From Acidobacteriota bacterium (lineage in GTDB: Bacteria; Acidobacteriota; Blastocatellia; Pyrinomonadales; Pyrinomonadaceae): DNA of 64,000 nt. Made by a program: the position numbers and the translations under genes. Numbering within the stretch: position 1 is the stretch's first letter; every line of letters starts with the position of its first letter. Shown here piece after piece: positions 1-7,738 of the stretch. The stretch is taken from NCBI GenBank assembly GCA_016713675.1, contig JADJOS010000005.1, positions 62,001 to 126,000 on the forward strand, written 5' to 3'. The notes below the pieces were generated by a model. The model saw only the letters and a program-made list of their open reading frames with translations. It was not told the origin of the DNA and did no database searches.

Positions 1-154
1 TCGGATGAAGGTAGATTCCACGATCAAGACGAACGAGGTCCTTTGCAGCGACAAGCCTGGATATGTCTTGCTGACTAATTCCCGCAGCCTTGCCCTGAGC
101 CAGTGTAAAGACCCCAAGTTTTTTTAACTTTAGTACCTGATCCTTACCCACCAT
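1..154 (-). CDS. AbiEi-type antitoxin / transcriptional regulator, N-terminal part (runs off the left edge)
   Basis: Reading the minus strand from an ATG at 154-152 gives 51 codons with no stop before the window edge. The peptide contains LGVFTLAQ, GISQQDISRLV and LDRGIYLHP. This is the winged-helix N-terminal pattern of AbiEi antitoxins (DUF4095/AbiEi_4 type), which autoregulate type IV AbiE toxin-antitoxin operons. The C-terminal antitoxin domain and any AbiEii nucleotidyltransferase toxin would lie outside the window, so the pair cannot be confirmed. Its position next to a tRNA remnant and AT-rich DNA fits a mobile or island context. A stand-alone AbiEi-like regulator is the main alternative. 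Confidence 0.72.
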   Translation of the reverse strand, partial: MVGKDQVLKLKKLGVFTLAQGKAAGISQQDISRLVAAKDLVRLDRGIYLHP

Positions 155-610
155 TAAAGTATTGTGGTGCAAAGTGACATTTGTCAATGAATAATGTCGC
201 GATGCACCAATCTGAGAAAGGTTGGCAGTTCAGATAACATCGCGCAAATATATAAAAGAGCGGTAGGCGAGAGGGGCAAAAGTAGTGAAAACCGGATACC
301 AATTTATTGGTGTGTTAATAAGCCAGAATGACTAAGGAGATGGGGTTTCGTCACATTTGTTTCCCGAAAATGTCGCAAAACACTAAACAGAAAAATTAGT
401 GTTTATTTTCGATCAGAATGTGTTATTTTGTTGTTCTCGCCAGTGTTATTTATCGACGTTCTAAGTGGGGAATAATCTTGGTAAGTTGGTTGCAAGATGG
501 TTGCACTTTTCCCGACGCATACCTACTTAAAGCTTATAAGCGACAAGCAAGTTGCCGATTTTGATTGGTTTTGAGCGATTGTGAGAACTTGCGATTAACC
601 CTCAGGTTGG
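155..610. other. AT-rich non-coding stretch between AbiEi gene and tRNA remnant
   Basis: No open reading frame here looks coding. The stretch is visibly more AT-rich than the rest of the window. It contains one perfect 8-bp inverted repeat (378-385 with 397-404). The part next to the AbiEi start (about 160-210) should carry the promoter and operator of that gene, but no clear consensus elements stand out. It probably belongs to the same acquired segment as the AbiEi gene. Confidence 0.5.
377..410. terminator. Possible hairpin terminator in AT-rich segment
   Basis: AAACACTA at 378-385 pairs perfectly with TAGTGTTT at 397-404, with an 11-nt loop, followed by ATTTTC. It resembles a weak factor-independent terminator or a protein-binding palindrome. 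No gene that it would terminate is visible, so the role is uncertain. Confidence 0.3.
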
Positions 611-655
611 TTGGGGTGCGAGAGGTCGCAAGTTCAAATCTTGTCGTCCCGACCA
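611..655 (+). pseudogene. 3' half of tRNA-Pro (GGG anticodon side): integration-site remnant
   Basis: The segment fits tRNA positions 32/33 to 76: loop part TTGGGGT, 3' anticodon strand GCGAG, 5-nt variable loop AGGTC, T-arm GCAAG-TTCAAAT-CTTGT, 3' acceptor strand CGTCCCG, discriminator A and encoded CCA. The matching 5' acceptor strand (CGGGACG) and D-arm are absent upstream, so this is not a complete tRNA. Integrases that target tRNA genes cross over in the anticodon or T loop and leave exactly such 3' copies at the far end of an inserted element. A tRNA broken by deletion is the alternative. Confidence 0.7.
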
Positions 656-660
656 TATAG

Positions 661-697
661 AAAGAGCTCGCGGTTTGATTGGGCCGCGAGCTCTTTT
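661..697. terminator. Strong hairpin terminator, probably bidirectional
   Basis: AAAGAGCTCGCGG and CCGCGAGCTCTTT form a near-perfect stem around a short loop and are followed by T residues on both strands. It lies just after the tRNA-Pro remnant on the plus strand and just after the stop of the minus-strand membrane protein gene (716-1222), so it could serve either. Confidence 0.75.
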
Positions 698-715
698 CGA
701 TTAGATATTAAGATC

Positions 716-1222
716 TTATTCTTCGCCGCCCACTTTTCCGTCGTTAGTCATTGGCTCAGGCTCGCTGCTCGTGGCACTGCTCGCCTGGTACATCTTTTGA
801 TAGAGCCTGACCGAGATGAATTGATTTGCAAATGCCATCACGCCGCAAATAAGAATCAATATCACACCAAAAACCGGACCAAATGAGTAGTTACTGTTTG
901 TTAAACCATTATCGGAGTTGAACCGAAAGAAAATCTCCCCGAGCCAGAAATATCTCACTATTAGGAAAAATGCTACGTAAGTGAACGTCACCCAGATAGC
1001 CCAAGCCCGCTGCGTTGCCCATAATACGCCATTCGCAAGAGCGATCAATACGACGCCGGAGACAGCGATAACGGTACATGCAAGGCCGGAATGGTACTCG
1101 TATCCTGACACCGCGTCTGCGGGCCTCCCAACGCTATTAAGCCAACTCCATGAATAGTATGTAAAAAAGGCCATTACGGCCGATGAAATGCCTAAAATGG
1201 CCAGAAATAGTTTTTTCCACAT
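716..1222 (-). CDS. Hypothetical four-helix membrane protein
   Basis: This is a 168-residue protein with about four hydrophobic segments (near residues 5-27, 47-70, 75-98 and 117-140) and a hydrophilic, acidic C-terminus ending GGEE. The N-terminus MWKKLFLAILG looks like an uncleaved first helix. I do not recognise a family. It is transcribed toward the tRNA remnant and away from htrA, and is the first ordinary chromosomal gene right of the presumed island edge. No catalytic motif is visible, so function is unknown. Confidence 0.6.
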   Translation of the reverse strand: MWKKLFLAILGISSAVMAFFTYYSWSWLNSVGRPADAVSGYEYHSGLACTVIAVSGVVLIALANGVLWATQRAWAIWVTFTYVAFFLIVRYFWLGEIFFRFNSDNGLTNSNYSFGPVFGVILILICGVMAFANQFISVRLYQKMYQASSATSSEPEPMTNDGKVGGEE

Positions 1223-1343
1223 ACCGGAATTTTATAACAGAGAAACCGCCGGATTACAAAGTCAATTTGAGATTCCAATACAGGCAAAATGATCGGAGAA
1301 TCATATCGCCTGTATCCGCCCCACAATTATCATCAATTGTTAC

Positions 1344-2846
1344 TTAATTCGGTTTAATGGTCAGATATATTGTCTGACCGCGTCTTGAAACAAGCAGCAG
1401 CAATGGCTTGTTGACGGCGGCATCCAGCATAGCTTTAACATCCGACACAGAATTGACCGGCTTCCGGTTTATTTCGAGTATTACATCACCCCGGGCGATT
1501 CCAGCTTCGGCTGACGGTCCGCTCGGGTCGAGGTCTGTGACGACCAGGCCTTCCGAGTCTGATTCAAGGCCGAGCTGCTTCGCGACTTGCGGCGTCACTG
1601 GCTGCAGGCTTAATCCGAGCTTGCCGCCCTGGTCCTTTCCAACTGGGCCTTCAGCATTAGGTTCTGTGCCGGTTTCGCCGGGTTTGTCCATCTTAGTATC
1701 AAATTCGTCCAGTGTTGCAACAAATTCCTGTTCCTTTCCATCACGCTGAACGGTTATCTTGATCTCCGTACCGGGAAGGGTGCCTGCGACCTTGTTGCGG
1801 AGAACATTACTATCTTCGATCTTTTCGCCATTTATTCCTGTAATTATGTCATTTCGCTTCAATCCGGCTTTATCTGCAGCACTTCCAGCTTTGACGTTGC
1901 TGACCAGTACGCCCGCACGCTCGGTCAAGTCTAAGGCTTTGGAGATCTCGTCGGTAATATTTTGAATGTTAACGCCTAACATGCCGCGCCGGACCCTTCC
2001 ATCTTTAATGAGTTGATCCATTACCGATTTCGCCATATTCGACGGAATAGAAAAGCCGATACCGATATTTCCGCCGCTAGCACCGCCCGGCGAAAGGATC
2101 TGTGAATTGATGCCGATCAATTCGCCGTTCAGATTAACGAGAGCCCCGCCGGAATTTCCCCGATTGATCGGAGCGTCGGTCTGTAGAAAATCTTCGAAAC
2201 TACCGTCGCTCAGGCCGGTGCGTCGGCCTTTGGCTGAAATAATACCGGCCGTCACAGTTTGCCCGATACCGAGCGGATTTCCGATCGCAAGTACGATGTC
2301 ACCGACGCGGATTGTGTCGGAGTTGCCAAGAGTAAGGAACGGCAGGTTCTGCCCCTCTATCTTTAAAACGGCAAGGTCGCTCGGAGCATCAGTGCCAACG
2401 ATCTTGGCTTCAAACGATTTGTTATCCGACATGAGAACAGTGATCTTTTCAGCTCCGTCTACGACATGGTTATTCGTTAGGATCGTGCCGTCCGAGCTCA
2501 CAATTACGCCAGAGCCGAGGCCTCGTTCGATTTGTGGGCGTTGATTCTGTCTGGGCTGCTGTTGAGGAAATTGCCGAAAGAAATCTTCACCGAACGGGCT
2601 GTTTGGGATTGCCATCTGCTGCTGCGCCTTTTCCTTATTTTCGGCCTCGATTCGGACGACTGCCGGCGAAGTTCTGTCCACAACATCAGCATAGGAGGTG
2701 CGCATGCCGTCAACAACGACAGGAGCCGCAGGCACGGAGGGCTGAGCGTTGATCGGGGCCTCACCGCCAAGCAGATTTGTCTTGCACGACGATATGATCA
2801 ACGAAAAAGCGACTAATGCAAACAATAAAATTTTTTTGTTGAACAT
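1344..2846 (-). CDS. HtrA/DegP-family serine protease with two PDZ domains, predicted lipoprotein
   Basis: The product is a 500-residue periplasmic protease and chaperone that degrades misfolded envelope proteins. The N-terminus has a hydrophobic signal ending LIISSC, so Cys21 is a likely lipidation site, which is unusual for DegP-type proteins. The trypsin-like domain spans about residues 40-285, with catalytic triad His127 (TNNHVVDG), Asp157 (SDLAVLKI) and Ser232 (RGNSGGAL). Two PDZ domains follow (about 290-375 and 405-500). A Gln-rich loop at about 91-107 resembles the LA loop of DegP/DegQ. A Shine-Dalgarno GGAGAG precedes the ATG. It appears to be a single gene. DegP, DegQ and DegS cannot be told apart from sequence alone. 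Confidence 0.93.
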   Translation of the reverse strand: MFNKKILLFALVAFSLIISSCKTNLLGGEAPINAQPSVPAAPVVVDGMRTSYADVVDRTSPAVVRIEAENKEKAQQQMAIPNSPFGEDFFRQFPQQQPRQNQRPQIERGLGSGVIVSSDGTILTNNHVVDGAEKITVLMSDNKSFEAKIVGTDAPSDLAVLKIEGQNLPFLTLGNSDTIRVGDIVLAIGNPLGIGQTVTAGIISAKGRRTGLSDGSFEDFLQTDAPINRGNSGGALVNLNGELIGINSQILSPGGASGGNIGIGFSIPSNMAKSVMDQLIKDGRVRRGMLGVNIQNITDEISKALDLTERAGVLVSNVKAGSAADKAGLKRNDIITGINGEKIEDSNVLRNKVAGTLPGTEIKITVQRDGKEQEFVATLDEFDTKMDKPGETGTEPNAEGPVGKDQGGKLGLSLQPVTPQVAKQLGLESDSEGLVVTDLDPSGPSAEAGIARGDVILEINRKPVNSVSDVKAMLDAAVNKPLLLLVSRRGQTIYLTIKPN

Positions 2847-2965
2847 CGAAATCTCTCCAAAAAACAGTAATTAAGATGATCCTGCAAGATTCGGGGCCGA
2901 ACCTTTCGAGTATTAGATATTTTACGACAAACAGCCACCACAAGTTCGGCAAATCTTAAATTGTA

Positions 2966-3877
2966 TCAGCCTGCCACCATTACCTTAGGCGTCTTGCCAT
3001 CAAAGATATATGCGAGCGATTTGTAAACTAGTTTTGAGCAAAGGAACGCAGGCGAATCATAGTTCTCAAAATATGAATACTCTACGAGGTCCATGCCCAC
3101 AACTCGTTTCTTTTCAGCAAGTTTGCGTATGAGAGTTAATGTTTCGTACCAACCCAATCCGCCGGGCTCCGGCGTACCGGTCGTCGGCACAATACTTGGG
3201 TCGAGTCCATCGATATCGATGGTCAAATAGACGTTTTCACTTAGCCCTTCGATGGCCTCATCGATCCAGTCGGTCCTGCCGGCAATGTCTCGTGCCCAGA
3301 AGATCTTCGTTGGTAAACCTTCGCTTAGTGAACGAGCTTCTTCGCCGGAGATCGAACGGATTCCAACTTGAACGGCCGGAATTCGCAAATCCTTGACCAC
3401 TCGAGCCATAATCGATGCGTGCGAGTGCGGCGTTCCGTCATAGGTATCTCGAAGATCCGCGTGTGCGTCGATCTGGATGACGCTCAGATTTTCGTATTTT
3501 TCGTTGTGAGCCTTGATTATCGGTGCCGACACAGAATGTTCACCGCCGAGCATACAGATGAATTTGTTGAGTTCGAGCAGTTTCTTCGTGTAACTGTAGA
3601 GCTCTGACATCATTAATTCAGGCGTTTCGCGCGAAGTAAATTCTGGCAAAGTGTGTATACCGATCTTGTAAACTTCAGAATCGGTCTCTTCTTCATACAA
3701 TTCCATATTGCGCGAAGCATCAATGATTGCCATCGCACCGGCTCCGGTGCCGGTGCCGTAACTGACAGTACCTTCGTATGATACAGGCAATATTAAAACC
3801 TCGGCGGTATCGAGTTTCGAGTAATTCTCGTCGTCGATACCGCCGAAATTCATCGGTAAGGTCTCTGATTCAGACAT
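2966..3877 (-). CDS. speB: Agmatinase (ureohydrolase family)
   Basis: The 303-residue arginase/agmatinase-family enzyme should hydrolyse agmatine to putrescine and urea in the cytoplasm. The binuclear Mn site ligands are visible in order: GGEHS, DAHADLRD, HSHA and TIDIDGLDPS. The length and the GGLGWYE segment fit agmatinases. It is the last gene of a minus-strand block behind a deoxyhypusine-synthase-like gene (31-nt gap) and arginine decarboxylase, giving arginine to agmatine to putrescine. Arginase or guanidinobutyrase activity is possible for the family, but the decarboxylase neighbour makes agmatinase the best reading. Confidence 0.92.
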   Translation of the reverse strand: MSESETLPMNFGGIDDENYSKLDTAEVLILPVSYEGTVSYGTGTGAGAMAIIDASRNMELYEEETDSEVYKIGIHTLPEFTSRETPELMMSELYSYTKKLLELNKFICMLGGEHSVSAPIIKAHNEKYENLSVIQIDAHADLRDTYDGTPHSHASIMARVVKDLRIPAVQVGIRSISGEEARSLSEGLPTKIFWARDIAGRTDWIDEAIEGLSENVYLTIDIDGLDPSIVPTTGTPEPGGLGWYETLTLIRKLAEKKRVVGMDLVEYSYFENYDSPAFLCSKLVYKSLAYIFDGKTPKVMVAG

Positions 3878-3908
3878 ATATTATTCCGCGAAAGCCGGAA
3901 ACCAAAGT

Positions 3909-4970
3909 TTATGGAACATCGATGCCAAGATCGCGTCCCGCAAAGCTAAAACTAGGCCGCTTTCGACCCTTCATAAACTTTGCAGCGGTCTGCGACAATG
4001 CAGTTATGATCATCGGAAGGGCAATGGACGGATCGCACGGCACGTACGCCGTCGTTGCTCCGCGGAGCAATTTGCCAAATTGAGATATGTGATTTCCACC
4101 GTAAGAAGGTGTGCGAATGTCGAGCGGTGCCGAATCGGTTGAGATCGATATCGCGTATTTGTGACCGCGAACGTTTGTTCGCGTAATGTACGACGATATT
4201 TCAGCGACATTGGCCATTTTCTGGCTGTTTGTGCTTCCTAGTGAAATGATGCCAGAATTTCGCGTTTTTTGAGCGATCTGCATCATTTCCATCGTATCTT
4301 GCGTCAAGTCGAACGATATATTTATCTTTTTTTCAAACTTAGCACGGGCGATACCAATTGCGATCTCCGATCCCGGCAAATCCGGACAATAAACAGGGAT
4401 TCTTGCTTTGTAAGCCGATGTAAGAATACCGTCTTCGTGTGCGATCTCGGACAATTCGCGCCCCATCAGGTGCAGAAACTCACGTATCGAATATGAGCGT
4501 GTCAGATCGAGTTGGTTGATCACGCTCCCTATCCATTCGTCCGCTTCTTGATATTCTTCGTTATTTGCCAGTACATCGCCGATGCGCATAACGTCCGAAG
4601 CGTCGAGATCTTCGTCGCTCATGCTCGGATGAGCCTGATAGTGATTACGGCCGAGAATTTCGTGAATATCGTTGTATATCACTGTTCCGCTCACGACGAT
4701 AACATCAACAAATCGGTTCTTTATCACATATGCGAGCAAACGACGCATTCCCGATGTAATCAAGTTTCCTGAGCCGCATAGATATATGGTCGAATTGTCA
4801 TCGAGCATATCGAGCCAAATGCGGTGTGCTTCCGCCAGTTGTTTTGCACCAAATCCTGCACCTTCCATTTTCTCGAGCAGTCCGGCGACCGAGCGATCGC
4901 GATCGATCGGAACAGGCCGCGTCGGAACCGTCAAAAATTTAGAAGACTTTGTTTTCTTTTGAGCTACCAT
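3909..4970 (-). CDS. Deoxyhypusine synthase-like protein (probable aminobutyl transferase, e.g. homospermidine formation)
   Basis: This 353-residue protein belongs to the deoxyhypusine synthase family, NAD-dependent enzymes that move an aminobutyl group onto a lysine of eIF5A. Bacteria lack eIF5A, and some bacterial homologues are known to make homospermidine instead. The active-site lysine appears conserved as Lys300 in SQFGK, aligning with the WGK lysine of the eukaryotic enzyme, and the Rossmann-like parts (YLCGSGNLITSG, SGTVIYNDI) are present. Placement between arginine decarboxylase and agmatinase supports a polyamine substrate. The exact acceptor (putrescine, agmatine or other) cannot be read from sequence. 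Confidence 0.85.
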   Translation of the reverse strand: MVAQKKTKSSKFLTVPTRPVPIDRDRSVAGLLEKMEGAGFGAKQLAEAHRIWLDMLDDNSTIYLCGSGNLITSGMRRLLAYVIKNRFVDVIVVSGTVIYNDIHEILGRNHYQAHPSMSDEDLDASDVMRIGDVLANNEEYQEADEWIGSVINQLDLTRSYSIREFLHLMGRELSEIAHEDGILTSAYKARIPVYCPDLPGSEIAIGIARAKFEKKINISFDLTQDTMEMMQIAQKTRNSGIISLGSTNSQKMANVAEISSYITRTNVRGHKYAISISTDSAPLDIRTPSYGGNHISQFGKLLRGATTAYVPCDPSIALPMIITALSQTAAKFMKGRKRPSFSFAGRDLGIDVP

Positions 4971-5007
4971 AATTTCTCCGCGTATAAACTAACTGATATC
5001 TAAGATA

Positions 5008-6939
5008 TTAATTGCCATTTGATCCGTTTGGCGTCAGGTATGTATAACTGTCAACCTGATTTTCGTAATACTCGATCAATTGGCTGCCCTCGTTTGACGA
5101 GAGATCGCCACTCTTAACTCGCTGCAACACCATTCGCCGATACGTGTCATGCAACTGAACGGCATCAAACCGCACTGTTGCGAGCGAATCGCCCAGTGTC
5201 GCGCCGTAAATGACCTTTTTGATAATGTAACCGTCTTCGCCGATAAAAATATGAGCTTCGTGCGGAACGCCAAACAAATTATGGTTATTCCCCATAACTT
5301 CCTGGTAAGCGCCTACCAGCATCATTGCGAGATAGTAGGGCTCCCCTTTAACCAATTTGTGCAATTCCAATACTGGCTTAATGTCATGCAAATCGACGAA
5401 CTTGTCCACAATACCATCGGAATCGCAGGTTATATCACAAAGCGTAGCATATTCTGTGGGCTTTTTGTTGAGTTTATGTATTGGGATGATAGGAAAAAGT
5501 TGTTCGAGTGCCCAATTGTCCGGCATTGAGCGGAAAACCGAGAAATTTGCGAGATACTTGACGCACATCAACCTTCTCAGATCATCGAATTCCTCGGAGA
5601 CATACTTTTTCAATTGGGCGTATTCATCAGCCTTTTCACAAATATCCCAGAAAAGAACCTCGCCCATACCTTTAGCCTCAAGCGTGATCAATCCGAGGTT
5701 AAACATCGTAAACAGTTCTTCTCGGTGCTCGAGGGCATCGTGATAATATTCGCGATAATTTTTACCGTTGATCGTTTCACGAAGATCGTGAAGTTCTTTC
5801 ACTACTTCCGGATCGTCGACGGCGATCGTCATCGGAATCAGATCTTCGACGACTGTCTCGATCTCGTCCTGAATATTTGTTACTAGGATCGCGTGATACG
5901 CGGAGAGGTAGCGACCTGATTCCTGGATGATCGTCGGATGCGGAACATTCTCGTCGTCGCAGATCGTTTTGATGACGTAGATCACGTCATTGGCAAATTC
6001 GCGGGCGTTATAATTTGCTGATGATTCGAACGACGTTCGGGAACCATCATAATCGACAGCCATACCGCCGCCGACGTCCAAGTATTGGATCGGAATGCCC
6101 ATTTTGCTGATCTTTGCATAGGTTCGAGCGGCCTCCTTCATTGCGTTTTTAATGCGCTTGATGTCAGTGAGTTGCGATCCGATATGAAAATGCAGCAAAC
6201 TGAGCATGTCGATCCTTCCAGCCTCCTGCAGACGTCGAATAACTTCGAGGATCTCAGTTGTCGTTAGGCCAAATTTTGCTGCTTCGCCGCCCGATTTTTC
6301 CCATTTGCCTGAGCCTTTTGAATAGAGTTTCACTCGAACCCCGATCGTGGGAAGCGGTATATTCTTATTTTCTTTCGCCGATTCCTCAGCTAACGCAAGA
6401 GTGTGGTCGAGTTCGCTCATCTTTTCGATGACGATCACGACGTTCTTTCCGGCTGCGGCACCAGCAAATGCAAGCTTAATAAAATCGCGATCTTTGAAAC
6501 CGTTGAGCACCAAAAGGCTGTCTTTGGATTGCTCAAGCCCAAGTGCAGCGTATAGTTCCGCTTTTGATCCAGCTTCCAAGCCAAAATTATAGCGAGAACC
6601 TTCGCGCAGATATTCCTCAATGACAGCACGGTTCTGATTGACCTTCATCGGAAAAACGCATAAATGGCCGCCTTCGTACTCAAACTCTTTTATCGACTTG
6701 CGGAATGCGGTTTGGAGTTTCCGTATCTGGCCAAAGATCAACTGAGGGAACCGAAGGAGTATTGGGGTATTTACTCCACGCTTTCTAAGATCGTCGATAA
6801 TGACCTTTACATCGGCTGTCAACGTCTCGTTTTCAGGTGCCTTAACGACTAAGTTTCCTTTACGGTTCACACCAAAATAGTCGGCTCCCCAATTGTCTAT
6901 TCCGTAAGTTTCAATTGTCTGATCAATAACAGCGCTCAA
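5008..6939 (-). CDS. speA: Biosynthetic arginine decarboxylase
   Basis: The 643-residue fold III PLP enzyme converts arginine to agmatine and CO2. The PLP lysine is Lys99 in FPMKVNQN; HFHIGSQL and the GGGMAVDYDGS phosphate-binding region follow. The C-terminal half has the CDSDG motif with the catalytic cysteine and the helical insertions typical of the long SpeA type. The start is TTG at 6939, chosen because AGGAG lies about 9 nt upstream and the reading begins MSAVIDQTIETYGIDNW. It is the first gene of the minus-strand speA / DHS-like / speB block (37- and 31-nt gaps), most likely one operon feeding putrescine and a longer triamine. Confidence 0.94.
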   Translation of the reverse strand: MSAVIDQTIETYGIDNWGADYFGVNRKGNLVVKAPENETLTADVKVIIDDLRKRGVNTPILLRFPQLIFGQIRKLQTAFRKSIKEFEYEGGHLCVFPMKVNQNRAVIEEYLREGSRYNFGLEAGSKAELYAALGLEQSKDSLLVLNGFKDRDFIKLAFAGAAAGKNVVIVIEKMSELDHTLALAEESAKENKNIPLPTIGVRVKLYSKGSGKWEKSGGEAAKFGLTTTEILEVIRRLQEAGRIDMLSLLHFHIGSQLTDIKRIKNAMKEAARTYAKISKMGIPIQYLDVGGGMAVDYDGSRTSFESSANYNAREFANDVIYVIKTICDDENVPHPTIIQESGRYLSAYHAILVTNIQDEIETVVEDLIPMTIAVDDPEVVKELHDLRETINGKNYREYYHDALEHREELFTMFNLGLITLEAKGMGEVLFWDICEKADEYAQLKKYVSEEFDDLRRLMCVKYLANFSVFRSMPDNWALEQLFPIIPIHKLNKKPTEYATLCDITCDSDGIVDKFVDLHDIKPVLELHKLVKGEPYYLAMMLVGAYQEVMGNNHNLFGVPHEAHIFIGEDGYIIKKVIYGATLGDSLATVRFDAVQLHDTYRRMVLQRVKSGDLSSNEGSQLIEYYENQVDSYTYLTPNGSNGN

Positions 6940-7077
6940 ATTTGGTTACTCCTGAATTGCGAACATCGAGAATCGCGAGTTTCTCGACAAAAACATAAAG
7001 CTTAATAAAAATCTTACCAGATTCAAAAGGCAACGCGTTAAAATGTTTGTCCTTTCCTCTTTAATCTTTTAGACCGC

Positions 7078-7094
7078 TTGGCATACTGCTTGCA
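7078..7094 (+). promoter_or_regulatory. Sigma-54 (-24/-12) type promoter upstream of pilin gene
   Basis: TTGGCA at 7078-7083 and TTGCA at 7090-7094 have the GG-to-GC spacing of sigma-54 promoters (TGGCAC-N5-TTGCA). Transcription would start near 7105, leaving a leader of about 155 nt before the pilin ATG at 7261. Pilin genes are commonly RpoN-dependent, which supports the reading. Confidence 0.6.
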
Positions 7095-7260
7095 TTATTA
7101 GGGCTCGGGTAAAAGGGCACAGATGAGAGATATAGTAAAAATCACATGAAACTGGAAAAACGTGGCGAATATGGCCTAAAAGATGACGTAGTTTGTCAAG
7201 AAGCGGTGCCAAAAAATGTCACATTTCTCTCTAGTTGGCAATAATAGTGAGGTTCGAGCA

Positions 7261-7683
7261 ATGAAGAAAGGCAAAGAAGAAGGATTTTCTCTAATTGAGT
7301 TACTGGTGGTTGTTGTGATTATCGGTATCGTAGCCGCACTCGCGGTACCGGCATTGCAGAAGGGAATTAGGGCTGCAGAGAATGGCAACACATTTGCATC
7401 GATGCGATCGATCACAACGACACAGCTAAGCTTTTTTACACAAAATAGCCGTTTCGCGCGGTTGAGTGAGCTTAATACACTGATGTCAAATAGTCTCGGC
7501 ACGGTGTCGGGCGACACGATCGTCCATGGCAAATTTGTCTTTGAAATGGCTCCGGCAGCACCGACCGATGTCGAGCTGCGGCAGGGCTATACGATCACTG
7601 CGACACGTAACGTTACGGGTGAAGGTGTTGTCTACAAATACGAAATAAATCAAACCGGCGAGATCCGGCAGATCCTACCCTAG
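7261..7683 (+). CDS. Type IV pilin-like prepilin
   Basis: The 140-residue protein has a class III signal: a short charged leader MKKGKEEG, the cleavage junction G8-FSLIE with Glu at mature position 5, then the hydrophobic helix LLVVVVIIGIVAALAVP. The globular part is about 110 residues, typical of minor pilins or PilA-like pilins. I chose ATG 7261 over 7216 because the leader is then of normal length and GTGAGG lies upstream. It should be assembled by a type IV pilus or type II secretion machine encoded elsewhere. A sigma-54 type promoter lies about 170 nt upstream. Confidence 0.88.
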   Translation: MKKGKEEGFSLIELLVVVVIIGIVAALAVPALQKGIRAAENGNTFASMRSITTTQLSFFTQNSRFARLSELNTLMSNSLGTVSGDTIVHGKFVFEMAPAAPTDVELRQGYTITATRNVTGEGVVYKYEINQTGEIRQILP

Positions 7684-7738
7684 AGCATTTTACTCCCACG
7701 TTCCCTCCGTCAAATCCCTCCGAAAAAAGGTAGTAACG

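Noticed and set aside
611..886. Open reading frame starting in the tRNA-Pro remnant
   Set aside because: Its N-terminus is the translation of tRNA 3' sequence and terminator, a common false gene; the rest is antisense to the membrane protein gene.
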